Source: Porphyra umbilicalis
Lineage: Eukaryota > Rhodophyta > Bangiophyceae > Bangiales > Bangiaceae
NCBI GenBank assembly: GCA_002049455.2
Contig: KV918940.1
Span: 91,226-155,225 of the forward strand
Length of the DNA: 64,000 nt
Direction: 5' to 3'
The translations under genes were made by a program, and so were the position numbers. This document shows positions 52,379 through 63,294 of the stretch, piece by piece (positions within the stretch are counted from its first letter, which is position 1; every line of letters starts with the position of its first letter). The notes below the pieces were generated by a model. It saw only the letters and a list, made by a program, of their open reading frames with translations. It did no database searches and was not told where the DNA came from.

Positions 52379-55300
52379 ATGGCCGGCGTGCGCACGCGGC
52401 GCACACCGCAAACTCCCCCCGCCACGGGCGGCGCGGCGGCGACCGCCGGCGCCGGCGGCGACACGCCCGCCGCGGGGGGCGGGCGCAAGCGGCGGCGGGG
52501 AGAGGCGCGCACTCCCCCCCCGCCCCCGCCCGACGTGGAGCCCAACGGGCACCCGCCGTCGGAGGACGTTGCCGCCAATGGCATGATCGGCGCCGCCGAC
52601 GGCGACGGCGCCACCGCTGCCGCCGCCGCCGCGGGGGCGGCGTCCACCACGGGCGCGGCGACGCCGCCCGCCCCCGCCCTTTCCCCCGCCACGACGCGCC
52701 GGGGCACGCCCTACACGCGCCCGCAGGGGCGGGGCGGCGCGCAGGCCGCCCCCGGCGCGGCGGGCGGCGGCGGCGCGGCGCGCACGCCGGCTGGTGGCGT
52801 CAAGCGGCCGGCAAAGGCGGGGGTGACCAAGGCGCGGCGGGGGGGGGGGGGGGGGGGGGGTGATGGTCCCCGCTGGGCGGCTGGCGTGGATGGCAAGGAC
52901 GCGGCCGAGGCGGCGGCGGATGCGGCCATGGCCACCGTCGCCGCGTGCATGGCCGGCCCGCCGCCGACGGCGGTGGGGGGGGTAGAGGCGGGGGCGGTGG
53001 CCAACGATGCGGCGGCGGCGGCGGCGGCGGTGGATGCGGCCGTGGCGGCAGCGGCGGCGGCGGATGCGGCCGTGGCGGCGGCGGCGGGGTGGCTCCCCGC
53101 GTCTGCGTCGGCGGATGGGCACTCCCTCCTGCTGGTGGGGGGGGGAGGGGGGTCCGTCCCCGCCCCCGACGGCGTGGAGTGCGTGGACGGTGCCGGCGCC
53201 GGCACCGACGCGCCGGCACCGCTGCGGGTTGCGTCGGCCGCCGCGGGGGCGGCCCGCCCGCGGCGGCCGCCCGCGGCGCGCGACGCTGCCGCCGTGTCGG
53301 ACCCGGACGTGATCATTGTTATTGACAAGGACGGCGAGGTGCCGGCCGCAACAGCAGCGGCGGCGGTGGCGGCGACGCCCGCCGCCGCCTCGGCTGCCGA
53401 CGACGGCGGTGACGATGGCGAGCTGTCCATGGGCGTGTTTGAGGTCGACGACGCCCCGCCGTGCGTCGGCCTCGTCGCCCCGGCGCCGACGCCCGCCAAG
53501 CCGCGGGCGCGGGCGCGCAAGGCGGCGGCGCCCAAAATGCCCGCGCGGCGGGTGGTTGACTTTGCGCCGAGGGCGGCGGGGGGGGCGGCAGGCGCCGCCG
53601 CCGCCGCCGCCGCTGCCGCTGCCGCCGCCGTCGACCCAGACGCTGCCCCGTCGGCGGTCCCGGGCGCGGCGCCGCCGGCCGAGGAACTTGCCGAGGCGGC
53701 GGCACCCGCCGCGCTCGCCGCCGCTGCCACCGTCGCCGCCGCCACCCCCACCGGCCCGCCCGCCGCCACACCCGGCTCGGCGGTGGCGGCGGGGGTGGCC
53801 GCCGCCGCCGCTGCCGCGGGCGCGGCGGTGGCGCGCGGCTGGGCGGCGGCCGGGGCGGCGGCGGCCGCCGCCGCCGCGTCGGCGGCGGCGCGTGTGGCCC
53901 TGCCGCCGACGCCGGCGCCGACCAAGCGGGTCGGCAAGGCGGCGGCCAAGGCGGCGCGGGCGGCGGCGGCGGCTGAGGCGGCCGAGGCGGCGGCGGCGGC
54001 CACCGCCATGGAGGTGGACGCGGGCGGAGACGAGGCGGTGGTCACGGTCGACGATCCGGATGATGGGGCGGCTGCGGCAGAGGCCGCCGCCGCCGCAGCG
54101 TCGGCGGCGGCGGCGGCGGCGGCTGCCGTGCCGTTGCCGACCACTCCCGCGCCCGCAGCCGCGCGGGCGGCGGCCAAGGCGGCGCGGTCGGCGGCCAAGT
54201 CGGCGGCCAAGGCGGCGGCCAAGGCGGCGGCCAAGGCGGCGGCAAAGACGGCGGGCAACGGGGCGACCGAGGCGGCGGTGGCGGCCACGACCATGGAGGT
54301 GGACGCGGGTGGGGGTGCGGCCGTGGCCGCGGTCGATGATCCGGATGGGGCGGCGACAACGGCGGCGGCAGAAGCCGCCGCCGCCGCTGCGTCGGCGGCG
54401 GCGGCGGCGGCGGCCGTGCCGTTGCCGGCCACTCCCGCCCCCGCAACCGCGCGGGCGGCAGCCAAGGCGGCGCGGTCGGCGGCCAAGGCGGCGGCCAAGG
54501 CGGCGGCAAAGAAGGCGGCCAAGGGGGCGACCGAGGCGGCGGCGGCGGCCACGACCATGGAGGTGGACGCGGGCGGGGGTACGGCCGTGGCCGCGGGCGG
54601 GGGTACGGCCGTGGCCGCGGTCGATGATCCGGATGGGGCGGCGACGACGGCGGCGGCAGAAGCCGCCGCCGCCGCAGCGGCGGCGGCAGCGGCGGCGGCG
54701 GCCGTGCCGTTGCCGGCCACTCCCGCCACCGCAACCATGCGAGCGGCAGCCAAGGCCGCGCGGTCGGCGGCCAAGGCGGCGGCCAAGGCGGCGGCAAAGA
54801 CGGCGGCCAAGGGGGCGACCGAGGCGGCGGCGGCGGCCACGACCATGGAGGTAGACGCGGGCGGGGGTACCGCCGTGGCTGCGGCCGATGATCCGGATGG
54901 CGCGGCGACGACGGCGGCGGCAGAAGCCGCCGCCGCCGCAGCGGCGGCGGCGGCGGCGGCGGCGGCCGTGCCGTTGCCGGCCACTCCCGCCCCCGCAACC
55001 GCGCGGGCGGCAGCCAAGGCGGCGCGGTCGGCGGCCAAGGCGGCGGCCAAGGCGGCGGCAAAGGCGGCGGTCGAGGGGGCGACCGAGGCGTCGACCAAGA
55101 CGCCCGCCAAGACGCCTGCCAAGAAGCCAAAGACGGACGCCAAAAAGTCAAAATTGCCCGCCGAGGCACCCGCCAAGATGTCCGCCAAGACACCCGCCAA
55201 GAAGCCGACCAAGACGCCCGCCAAGACGCCCGCCAAGCCACCAAAGACACCCGCCAAGGCGCCCGCCAAGACGCCCGCCAAGACGCCCGTTGAGGCGCCC

Positions 55301-56687
55301 GCCGAGGCGCCGGCGGCCTTGCCGGCCGTCGAGGTGATTGACGTGGACATGGTCGCGTCGCCGGCGGCGGCGCCCGTCGTCGTCGACGCGGCCGCCGACG
55401 TTGCAGCAGCCGCGGCCGTGGCGTTGCCCGCCACCCCTGCCCCCCCCACGGCGGCGCGGTCAGCGGCCAAGGGGGTGCATGTGGCCACTTTGGCCGCCGC
55501 CGCGGCGGACGCTGCCGCCGCGGCCGCCGCGGCGCCCGCCGTGGCGCCCGCTGCGCCCGTGCAACGCGCGCCGTCGACGGTGGGGTGGTGCCGTCGGCCC
55601 GCCGCGGCGCGGCCAAGGCGCGGTCTAAAGCGGCGGCCGCCGCCGCTGGCGCCACGCCCGTCGGGACAAAGCCGCCGGCCGACCGCGGCGGCGGCAGCGG
55701 CGACGGCGATACGATGGACGTGTCGCCCGACGCCGCGGCGGCGGCCGCCACCCGCACATTGTCCGTCAAGGCCACCCACCGCGTGGCGGTCATGCCTCGG
55801 ATCGACGGTGGCGGCGGCGGCAGCGGCGCGGGCGCGCCCCCCGGTGGCCCGTCACCGACGCACGCCGCGCGCGCCGTGCCGCCGTCGCCGCCGCCAACGT
55901 CGCGGACGCTGGCGTTTGCCGACACCGAGTCGACGCCCATCACGCCGCCTTCGCCGGCGGCGGCGTGCCCGCCGCCGCCCCCGCCGGCAGGTGCGGCGGT
56001 GCCGCCGCCCCCGTCGCCGACGCCGCCGCCGACGGAGGTGGCGCCGTCGCCACGGCGGCGGCGGGCGAGCGGCGCGGCGTCCGCCGGCGACGGTGCCGAC
56101 GGCGGTGCGCCGTCGTCGGCGGCGGCTGCGGCGGCGGCGGTCGAGTTGCCGGCCGCGCGGCCGCCCAAAAAGAGCCGCACCGGCCGACGGTCTGGCAGAT
56201 CCGCGGCGGCCGCGACGGGCACGGGCGCCCCCGCCGCTGTGTCGGCGGCCGCCGCCGCGCGCAGCCGGGTGGAGGGCTTGCGCAAGGCCCCGCCCGACGC
56301 AGCCGCGGCCGCGCTGGCCGACGCCCTCGACGTTGGCGACGGCGACGCGGTCGCGGCCGGCTTGACCGCCGCCGCCCGACGAGGCGCCGTCCACGTGGCG
56401 GCGGTCGTGGCGGCGCTCCCCCCGTCGACGCTGCGTGGCCCCCTGTGGGCCGAGCTGGTAACCCGCATGCGCACGGCGCCCGCCGAGTGGACGGTGTGGT
56501 CCCCGTGGCTCCGCGCCATTGTACTCACCGTCGGCTCGGGGGCGGCGGGGGGGGGCCCGGGCGTACCGCCGCTGGATGTCGCCGCGGTCGTGCGCGTCGG
56601 CGGGAGCGCGGGGCGGGGGGGGTCAGTGGCAGCCTCGGGCGGCTGGAGGGCAAACTCCGCCTGGTCGTTGGCGTGAGCGGGAGCTAG
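52379..56687 (+). CDS. Large Ala/Lys-rich histone H1-like repeat protein with a C-terminal Utp12-type domain, two frame breaks
   Basis: ATG 52379 opens MAGVRTRRTPQTPPATGGAA, then about 1000 codons of Ala-rich sequence with DNA-binding-like KAAAKAARSAAKAAAK stretches, four imperfect repeats and a TPAKTPAK tract. Short acidic motifs (VIIVIDKDGE, EVIDVDMV) are interspersed. After a one-base break near 55581-55585 it reads ARRGAAKARSKAAAAAAGA, TLSVKATHRVAVMP, a basic patch (PPKKSRTGRRSGR) and then ALADALDVGDGDAVAAGLTA, HVAAVVAALPPSTLRGPLWA and WTVWSPWLRAIVLTV. This resembles the Utp12 domain (PF04003) of WDR43/UTP5. After a G run at 56614-56621 it ends LGRLEGKLRLVVGVSGS. The WD40 part usual for UTP5 is not seen. 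I infer a nucleolar or chromatin protein. Confidence 0.6.
54008..55090 (+). repeat. Four in-frame tandem repeats of about 265-290 bp
   Basis: Units start at MEVDAGG codons at 54008, 54293, 54557 and 54845. Each carries MEVDAGGG, VDDPDG, an Ala run, VPLP(A/T)TPAPA and a (K/R)AAAKAARSAAKAAAK tail. Spacing differs by multiples of three, so the frame is kept. This indicates unequal exchange under coding constraint. Confidence 0.85.
55090..55310 (+). repeat. TPAK-type short repeat, histone H1-tail-like
   Basis: About fifteen copies of the 4-6 residue motif (K)TPAK/APAK with variants (EAPAK, KMSAK, KPPK), coded by GACGCCCGCCAA-like units. Such S/TPxK repeats bind the DNA minor groove in H1 tails. 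Confidence 0.75.
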
Positions 56688-57341
56688 AGGCCCCGCCGTG
56701 GTTGCGTGTGGGTGCCGGCGCGCGTGGGGGGTGTGGGTGTGTTGCGCCGCCGCCGCCGCCGGTCGTGTCGTGTGGGCTGTGGGCGGGGAGGAGGCCTGAC
56801 GCTGCGCCGCTCGTCACGGGTGGGGGCACCGGGGTGTGGGCGGGCGAGCGCGTGCGTGTGGCGGCGGGGCGAGAGGCGGTGCGGGGCGGGCAGGCTCTTG
56901 TTCTTTTTACCAATCCTCCTTGCGGTGTGCTCGCCGCCGGCCGCGGCGGGCGTGAGCGCGCCGTGTGCGGGCGGCGGCGCCGCCGCGCCCGCGTGTATCC
57001 TTCCTTTTTTCTCCCCCTGTGTATGGTCGTGCGGGTGGCGGCCTTGCGTGTGCCGGCGGGGGGCGCCGCGCAAGACGCGCCCCGCCGCAGCGCACGGGGC
57101 GGTGGCAGACACAGCCACCAGACTTTTCTACGCCTGTACACCACACTCGGGCCCACCCACACCGCGTGTGCGGCGGGCCGCAGACCGGCGCGGCTCCCCG
57201 GCACAACCCGCCGAGCCCGCCCTCGCCGCGCGGCCCGCTCCCCCACACCGCCCCCACCCTTACGGGTCGACCTCCCCTCCACCGCGACGCCCCCCCCACC
57301 CCCCCCCCCCTCCCACGGCGCCCACCCCCACGGCGCCCCCC
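56688..57341. other. Intergenic between convergent genes
   Basis: 3' flanks of the repeat protein (plus) and PI31 (minus). TTGTTCTTTTT at 56900 and CCTTTTTTCTCC at 57001 are T-rich patches. Frames here are low complexity. Confidence 0.4.
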
Positions 57342-58570
57342 TCACCAGTACATGTCGGGCGGCGGGGGCCCCTCGAGGTCTGGGTGGAGGCCACCCCCCC
57401 CCCCGCGCCCCCCCCCCGGCCGCCGCGCCCCCCCCCCCGCCCCCCCCCCGCGGCGGCGGCCCGTCGCGCGCCACGTCCCACCCCCCCGGCACGCGCTCGG
57501 CCCCCCCCAGGCCGGGGATGTCCCCGGGGCCAATCGGGTCGTAGCGTGCGCCGCGGGGCACCGACCCCGGCGCGACGCCGTACGCCCCACCGGGAAAGCC
57601 GCCGCCGCCGCCGCCCCCCCCAAAGCCCCCGGGCATGCCGCCGCCGCCGCCGCCCATTATGCCGCCCCCACCAAAGGCCGGGTGGCCCGGGCCCATGAGG
57701 TTGCCGCCGCCCCCCCCGGCCCAAAGGGCCCGCCACCGGAGGCGCCGGGCAGGTGGATGCCGCCGCCCAAGCCCGCCGGCGCCAAGTCGTCGCTGCCGAC
57801 GCCGAGCGGGAAGCCGCCGCCCATCCGCCCGGGGCCCCCGACGCCAATGCCGCCGCCGCCGCGCATGGGCGGGCCGACGCGCAGCGGGTCGTCGGGGTAG
57901 GCCGGCGGCGACGGGCGCGCGGGCGGCGCGCGGGCGCCGGCAGGGGCGGCGGGCGCCGCCGTTGTGGCCGACGTGGCCTCGGGCCGCGGGTGCTCATACC
58001 CGTCCTTGGCCGCCTCGGGGATGAGCACGTAGACGAGCCCCGTGGCGAGGCGGCCGGCCACGTCGGCCACGTTGCGGAGCACATCGTTCCACGCCCCCCC
58101 GTCATTCTCCCGCGCGGGCTCACCCCCCGTCTGCGCAGACGCCCCGTGCCCTTCTTCTCGTCCGCCTCGGCGGCGAGGCGCGGCACCGCGTCGGCGACCA
58201 CACAGTCGGCAATCGTCAGGTCGAGGCGGGCGGGCTTGGACTCTTCCCCCACGGCCACACCCACAACGGAGAGCACCCCCCCCAGGCGCGTCGAGCGCAC
58301 CTCATACTCCCGCGCGGACCGCGCATGCTTGTAGCGCCCCCCGTAGCCGCCCGCCCCCCAGTCGGTCGGCAAGACGGGGGCGGGCGGGGACGCGGAGCCG
58401 CCCCCGCCGTCAGACGGTGGCAGCTGCGCGGCGCGAAAGCCGTGGTGCACGAGCAGCGCGTGGACGAGGAGCGCGAGCGCGCCGTCGGGGGTGGTGGGGG
58501 GGGGGAGCAGCGCCAGGTGGGGGACGGCCAGCGCCGCCGCCAGCGCCGTGTCGTTTTTGCGCGCCGTCAT
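57342..58570 (-). CDS. Proteasome inhibitor/regulator PI31 (PSMF1-like), several frame breaks
   Basis: PI31 binds the 20S proteasome through its C-terminus. ATG 58570 opens MTARKNDTALAAALAVPHLA. The N-terminal FP domain follows with GALALLVHALLVHHGFRAAQ, LPTDWGAGGYGGRYKHARSA and YEVRSTRLGGVLSVVGVAVG, LDLTIADCV. In a second frame come EPARENDGGAWNDVLRNVAD and GLVYVLIPEAAKDGYE. In a third the Gly-rich middle leads to ARYDPIGPGDIPGLGG, and a fourth ends GPPPPDMYW with the stop at 57342. RYDPIGP and the DMY end are hallmarks of the family. Breaks fall at the C6 run near 58126, the C runs 57700-57720 and those at 57385-57455. All conserved parts are present in order, so the breaks probably lie in the assembly. 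Confidence 0.85.
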
Positions 58571-59884
58571 GGTGGGGGGGGAGGGGGGGGGGGTGGCGTG
58601 CGTCAGGCGGGGGGGGAGGAAGAGACGCCGACGACGCGGGGGGAAGCGGGTCGGCGCGCCCGTAGGGGGGGGGCGCCGCGCGTGGCGGGCGCCGGGGCGG
58701 CGGCGGGGCGGCCACGGGCGTGCGGCGGCGGGAGCAAAGGCGGCGACCGTGGCGGGCGGGCGCATCCGCAGACGTCAGACGCTCAGTCGGCGGCAGAGCA
58801 CCAGCGGGTGGCAGAGGTTGACAGCGGTCACGACGGCGGGCGGGCGTTGGCGTTGGGGCGGGCAGCGGCGCGTCGCGTCGACGCCACAGCCGAGGGCGGT
58901 GGGGCGGCGCGTGGCGCAGGCGAGCGCGCGCGGGACAGCGAGGCGACGCAACGCGTGGGGCCAGGTCAGAGCCGGCTCTGAGGGGGGGGGTTCCACCCGC
59001 ACCGCGGCCGCCCCGGTTTTTTGTGGGCACCCCAGAGCGGTGGATCACGAAATATCCGGCCGCTCAGAGGTGCAACCCGGCTGCCTATCCGGCCCCCGTG
59101 CCTCGTGCTGGGGAGGCGCGGCCGCGCCACGGCCGCCGTGCGGCACCGTGCCGCAGCGGGCGCGGCCGACGGCCGAGGCGTGCCCGCCCCGGCGCGCGCG
59201 CACCCCAGCCGCGGCACGCCTGTCCGAGGCCGACGACGGGGCGGCGCGCGGGGCCCTCTGCGTACGGGCGGCTGGGGGCGTCTTCGCGCGGCCGCTCGCT
59301 GCCAGCCGGCCGGGGCCGCAGTGGCTGCCACCCCGCCAAAAAAGAACACGAAAAAACGACCACCGGCGCCGCGCCAGCAGGCAACCTCCGACCGTCGCAG
59401 AGTGTGGACCCCCCCGGATCGGGCCCACGTCCCTGCCGACGCGCGCACGGCTTGCCGTCCACCCCTGCCAGCGTCTCCTGTCCAAGACGCAAGTTTGTTG
59501 GGGGCCCCCCCACCCGCCCGCCCCCAGTCGACCGCCCCTCCCACGCCCACAACGGCCGCCTTGGCGCAGACACCACCACCGGCAGTGCGCCGGCGCAGAC
59601 GGGGTCCGGGGCGGCACCGCCAACCGTCGCACGGAGCGCAACGCCGCCCACCGCCAGCGGGCCACGCATCCCCGCCACGGCGCCGCGCCCGCGCCACGCC
59701 CCGGGCGTCCCCATGACCGTTGATGCCATGCGGTAGGGCCAGGAGCGTCCGTCGGTGCAGCTTGCCATCCTGCCGCCACAGGCCCCCGTCCCACCCCCCC
59801 CTCCACCCCTCACAATGACCAGTGCGCACGGTGGCAGCGCAGGCGCGCATCGCCACCCCGTCCCCCCCGACTGTGCCGCCGCCG
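58571..59884. other. Intergenic upstream of PI31
   Basis: Promoter of PI31 plus low-complexity GC-rich DNA. Long frames on both strands (for example 59857-58966 minus) carry no domain and no homopolymer-bridged conserved pieces. Confidence 0.35.
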
Positions 59885-60197
59885 TCAGCAACCCCCCCCC
59901 CCCCCCCCCCCCCTCACACCCGTCGCCGGCGCCCACGTCCCCCTCCCACACCGCCGCCACAAGGGCCGAGCGCAGCGCCACCAACGGCGCGACCGCCGCC
60001 GCGACCGCGTCCGCCGCGCCCGCCGCCACGTCGGCGGCCACAACCGCCGGCTCGAGTTCCGCCCCGACCTCCACGAGCAGCCGCGCGGCGCCGACGGAGC
60101 GCGCCGCCCACACCGCCGAGGCGGTGTCCCAGAGGAAACGCGCAAGCTCCACCTCGCTCGCGTCGCCGAGCGTGTACCGGCAGAGGGCGGTGCCCAT
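59885..60197 (-). CDS. Small hypothetical protein, about 104 residues
   Basis: ATG 60197 opens MGTALCRYTLGDASEVELAR, then FLWDTASAVWAARSVGAARL, VEVGAELEPAVVAADVAAGA and PLVALRSALVAAVWEGDVGA. It is a compact, helical, non-repetitive protein with balanced charge. A C20-type run (59892-59911) follows. If it is off in length the protein ends with a TGA at 59885, otherwise the frame runs on into unlikely sequence to 59085. No family is recognised. Confidence 0.45.
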
Positions 60198-61458
60198 CGT
60201 GGCGCGGCCCGGGGGGGGGGGGAGGGGGCGGGGGGGTGCCAACGACGCTGAGGGAGGGGGGGGGGGGTGTCGGCGGGATCGACGCTGAAGGAGGGGGGGG
60301 GGGGGGTCGGCGGGATGGGGAGGGAGCGATCAGATTGGGGTGGGACGCCCACGAGGGGGCGACGCGCGCGGCAGGGAGGCCGCTCAGGGGCGCGGTCGGC
60401 GCACGCCGGCGCGAGCGTCGCGCGCCCAGTGGATGGCGGCGGCCGCCGACGCAGGCACCGCGGCGGGAGCGCAGCGGCAGAGGAGCAGGCCCGTGAGCAA
60501 GTCAGCGGGGTGTCGCGCTCACCGTCTGCGGGCCGCCGCCACGCGCCCCCTTTTCTGCCTCGACCACGGCGGCCGCGGGCGGGCGGCGCGACCACCGCCA
60601 AGGGGCCGCGCCGGGGCGCCCGCCCGCCACCCGCAGGCGGGGCCGCACCCGCCACCATGGGCGACCGCGACCGCCACATCGAGGGTGGGGGGGGGGGGCC
60701 CGCCCACAACCGCAGCTGCCTCTCCCACGGGCGGGGCGGGGAGGGCGGCGCGGGTGCCGTACCGACGTGGCCCACCGGGTGGGCGGAGAGGGGCGGAGAG
60801 GGGCGACGGCGCTCATGAGCGGTGCGCGCACGGGCGCGGGTCTCGCGCCAGAATACACATGATGCGCCGGAAAATTGAGATTGGGGACGGGTCCCTTATG
60901 GCAAGTACCAATGACAAAACAAATTACAAGAATTTCTGGTAGTTGATACCCATGGTTTGACGAGATCAAGTCGTAGTGCGGTGATCGCGCGATCCCCGTC
61001 CTCGCCATGATCCTCAGGCCGCCATCATGGCGACAGAGGCCATACCCGCCACCATGGCGCACAGGCATGATGCCTGTTGTCGTGCCCTCCGTGCCGGCAC
61101 GAGGCGACACGAGCGAGACGTAAACACCCAACCACGCAGAGTCGAGTACCGGCGTACTCACCCCCTTTCACCCCCCTAAAACAGCCACGAAAACCCATCC
61201 CCAAGACCCCCCCCCCCGCGGCATCGCCGTACGACGGCCCGTCCCCCACGTGGACCCACGTCGCGCCGCCCCACACCCCCACACCCCCACCGCCTTTCCC
61301 GAAAATCAGCACCGGGCGGCGCTGCGCGCCGCGCCGCCTGGCCTCTGCGTCGCACCGTCTCTCCTCCCTGGCCACCACGTCGCACCGCCTCTCCGCCCTG
61401 ACCACCGCGTCGCACCGTCTCTCCGCCCTGGCCACCCCCCCCCCCCCTACCCCACCGT
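60198..61458. other. Intergenic, with an AT-richer patch
   Basis: 60840-61100 is AT-richer. The rest is GC-rich low complexity. No gene is supported. Confidence 0.35.
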
Positions 61459-62718
61459 TCACCCAGCCGGCGTCGACTCCCCCCCCCCCGCCCGATCTCC
61501 GCGCCCCCCCCGTTTGTCAAAAGCGGCCGCCGTCCCGCCGCCCCCCCCCACCGACCGCCGGTGTTGCACGAGGCGTGAAATGACGCCCATGATGTACGCC
61601 GACGGGTTGCGCACGCGCGCCGGGTCGGCGGCGACCAGCTCCTCCAACACCGACGCCCCATCCACGGGCGTCAACCGCCGCAGCGCGTCCATGGCGCGGC
61701 CGTCGAGGTCGCCGCGGCGGAGGACGCCAGCGGCAATGAGGGCGGCGACGCGCTCCGCCGCGCTGGCGGTGTGGGCAAGCCCCGCCGCGACCGCCGCCGC
61801 CGCCGCAACGCTGCCGCCGGCGATGCCGCCGCCGCCACCGCCACCGCCCCGCCCCCGCCCCCGCCGCCGCCGCCGCCACCGCCGCCACCCGCGTCCGCGC
61901 CGGGCTCGGCGGTCGCACCCCCCCCCCCCCCCCCCCCCCCCCCGGTGGCACGAGCGGCTCCCCCCCGGCCCGCGCTTGCCGCCCGGCGCCCCCCCGTGCT
62001 TTTTGGCCAACCCCATCCAAAACGCCGACGGGTGGCGGACGCGCCCCCCCCCCCCCATCGACGCAAACTCATTGAGCGCCGACACGGCGCGCTCTGGGCG
62101 GAGGGCGACGAGCAAGTCCATGGCGCGGTCGTCAAACTGGGACGGGTGGCACACGCGCGACGCAAACACCCGCCGCAGCGCGTCGGCCACGGGCGCGGGG
62201 AGGTGCGCGAGCGCCATTGCGGGCACCTCCACGTCGGGGGGGCACAGGGCGGCGAGCACCTCGTCCGAGGTCGTCGGCACGGGAAGAGGGAGGGCGGCGG
62301 CACCGTCGCCGCCGCCGCCACCGCCGCCGCCGTCTAACGTCGGCACCGCCGGCGCCAAACACCTCACCGCCCCCAACGCGGTCGCCGTCGAGAGGCTCGC
62401 CAAGTAGGACCGCACCCGCCCGTCAATGGCCGACGCCGGCACGGGCCCCGCCGGCGCCACGGCCGCCGCGAGCGCCGACTCGACGGTCGGCGGCAGCCGC
62501 GGCGACGGCGGCAGCGGGGGGGGCGGCGCACCGCCGGGCGCACCCGCCCCCGCCGCGCCCGCCGCGGCGCCCCCCCCCGCCCCCGCCCATGACGCATGCC
62601 GCGGCGGCGACGCGGACCGCTCCCGGTGCGGCGACGCGGGCGGCGACGGCGTGCGGCGGCGGCGGACGACGGGCGGGTACCCCCCCCGCCCCGGCGGGGA
62701 GGGCCGGCGGTACCCCCC

Positions 62719-62756
<38 letters not shown>

Positions 62757-62842
62757 AGCGGCAGCGGCGGCGACGGCGGCGACGCCGAGCGGCCGCGGTA
62801 CCCCCCCCCCCCCCCGGCGACGAGCGGCGGGGCGGGGAGCGG

Positions 62843-62874
<32 letters not shown>

Positions 62875-63157
62875 CCCAGTACCCACCGCCACCCGGCGGG
62901 GGCGGCGGGGAGCGGGAGCGGCTCTGCCGCCGCGGCGACCGCGCGCCGGCGGGCACGGGGTAGGCGGTGCCCGGCAGGGGCGCCCGCGGGCTGCGGGAGC
63001 GCGACCAGGAGCGCCGCCGCCGCGGCGGCCGCGGCGACCACGACCGGCGGCGGCCATACGGCCGCGGCGACCGCGACCGCGACCGCCGGCCGTACGGGGG
63101 GGGGACCGCGACCGCCGCCCATACGGCGGGGGGGGGGACCGCGACCGCCGCCCCGAG

Positions 63158-63207
<50 letters not shown>

Positions 63208-63253
63208 GGCGGCGCCCCCCGGGGGCGGCGGCGACAGCGACCGCCGCGCCACG

Positions 63254-63294
<41 letters not shown>

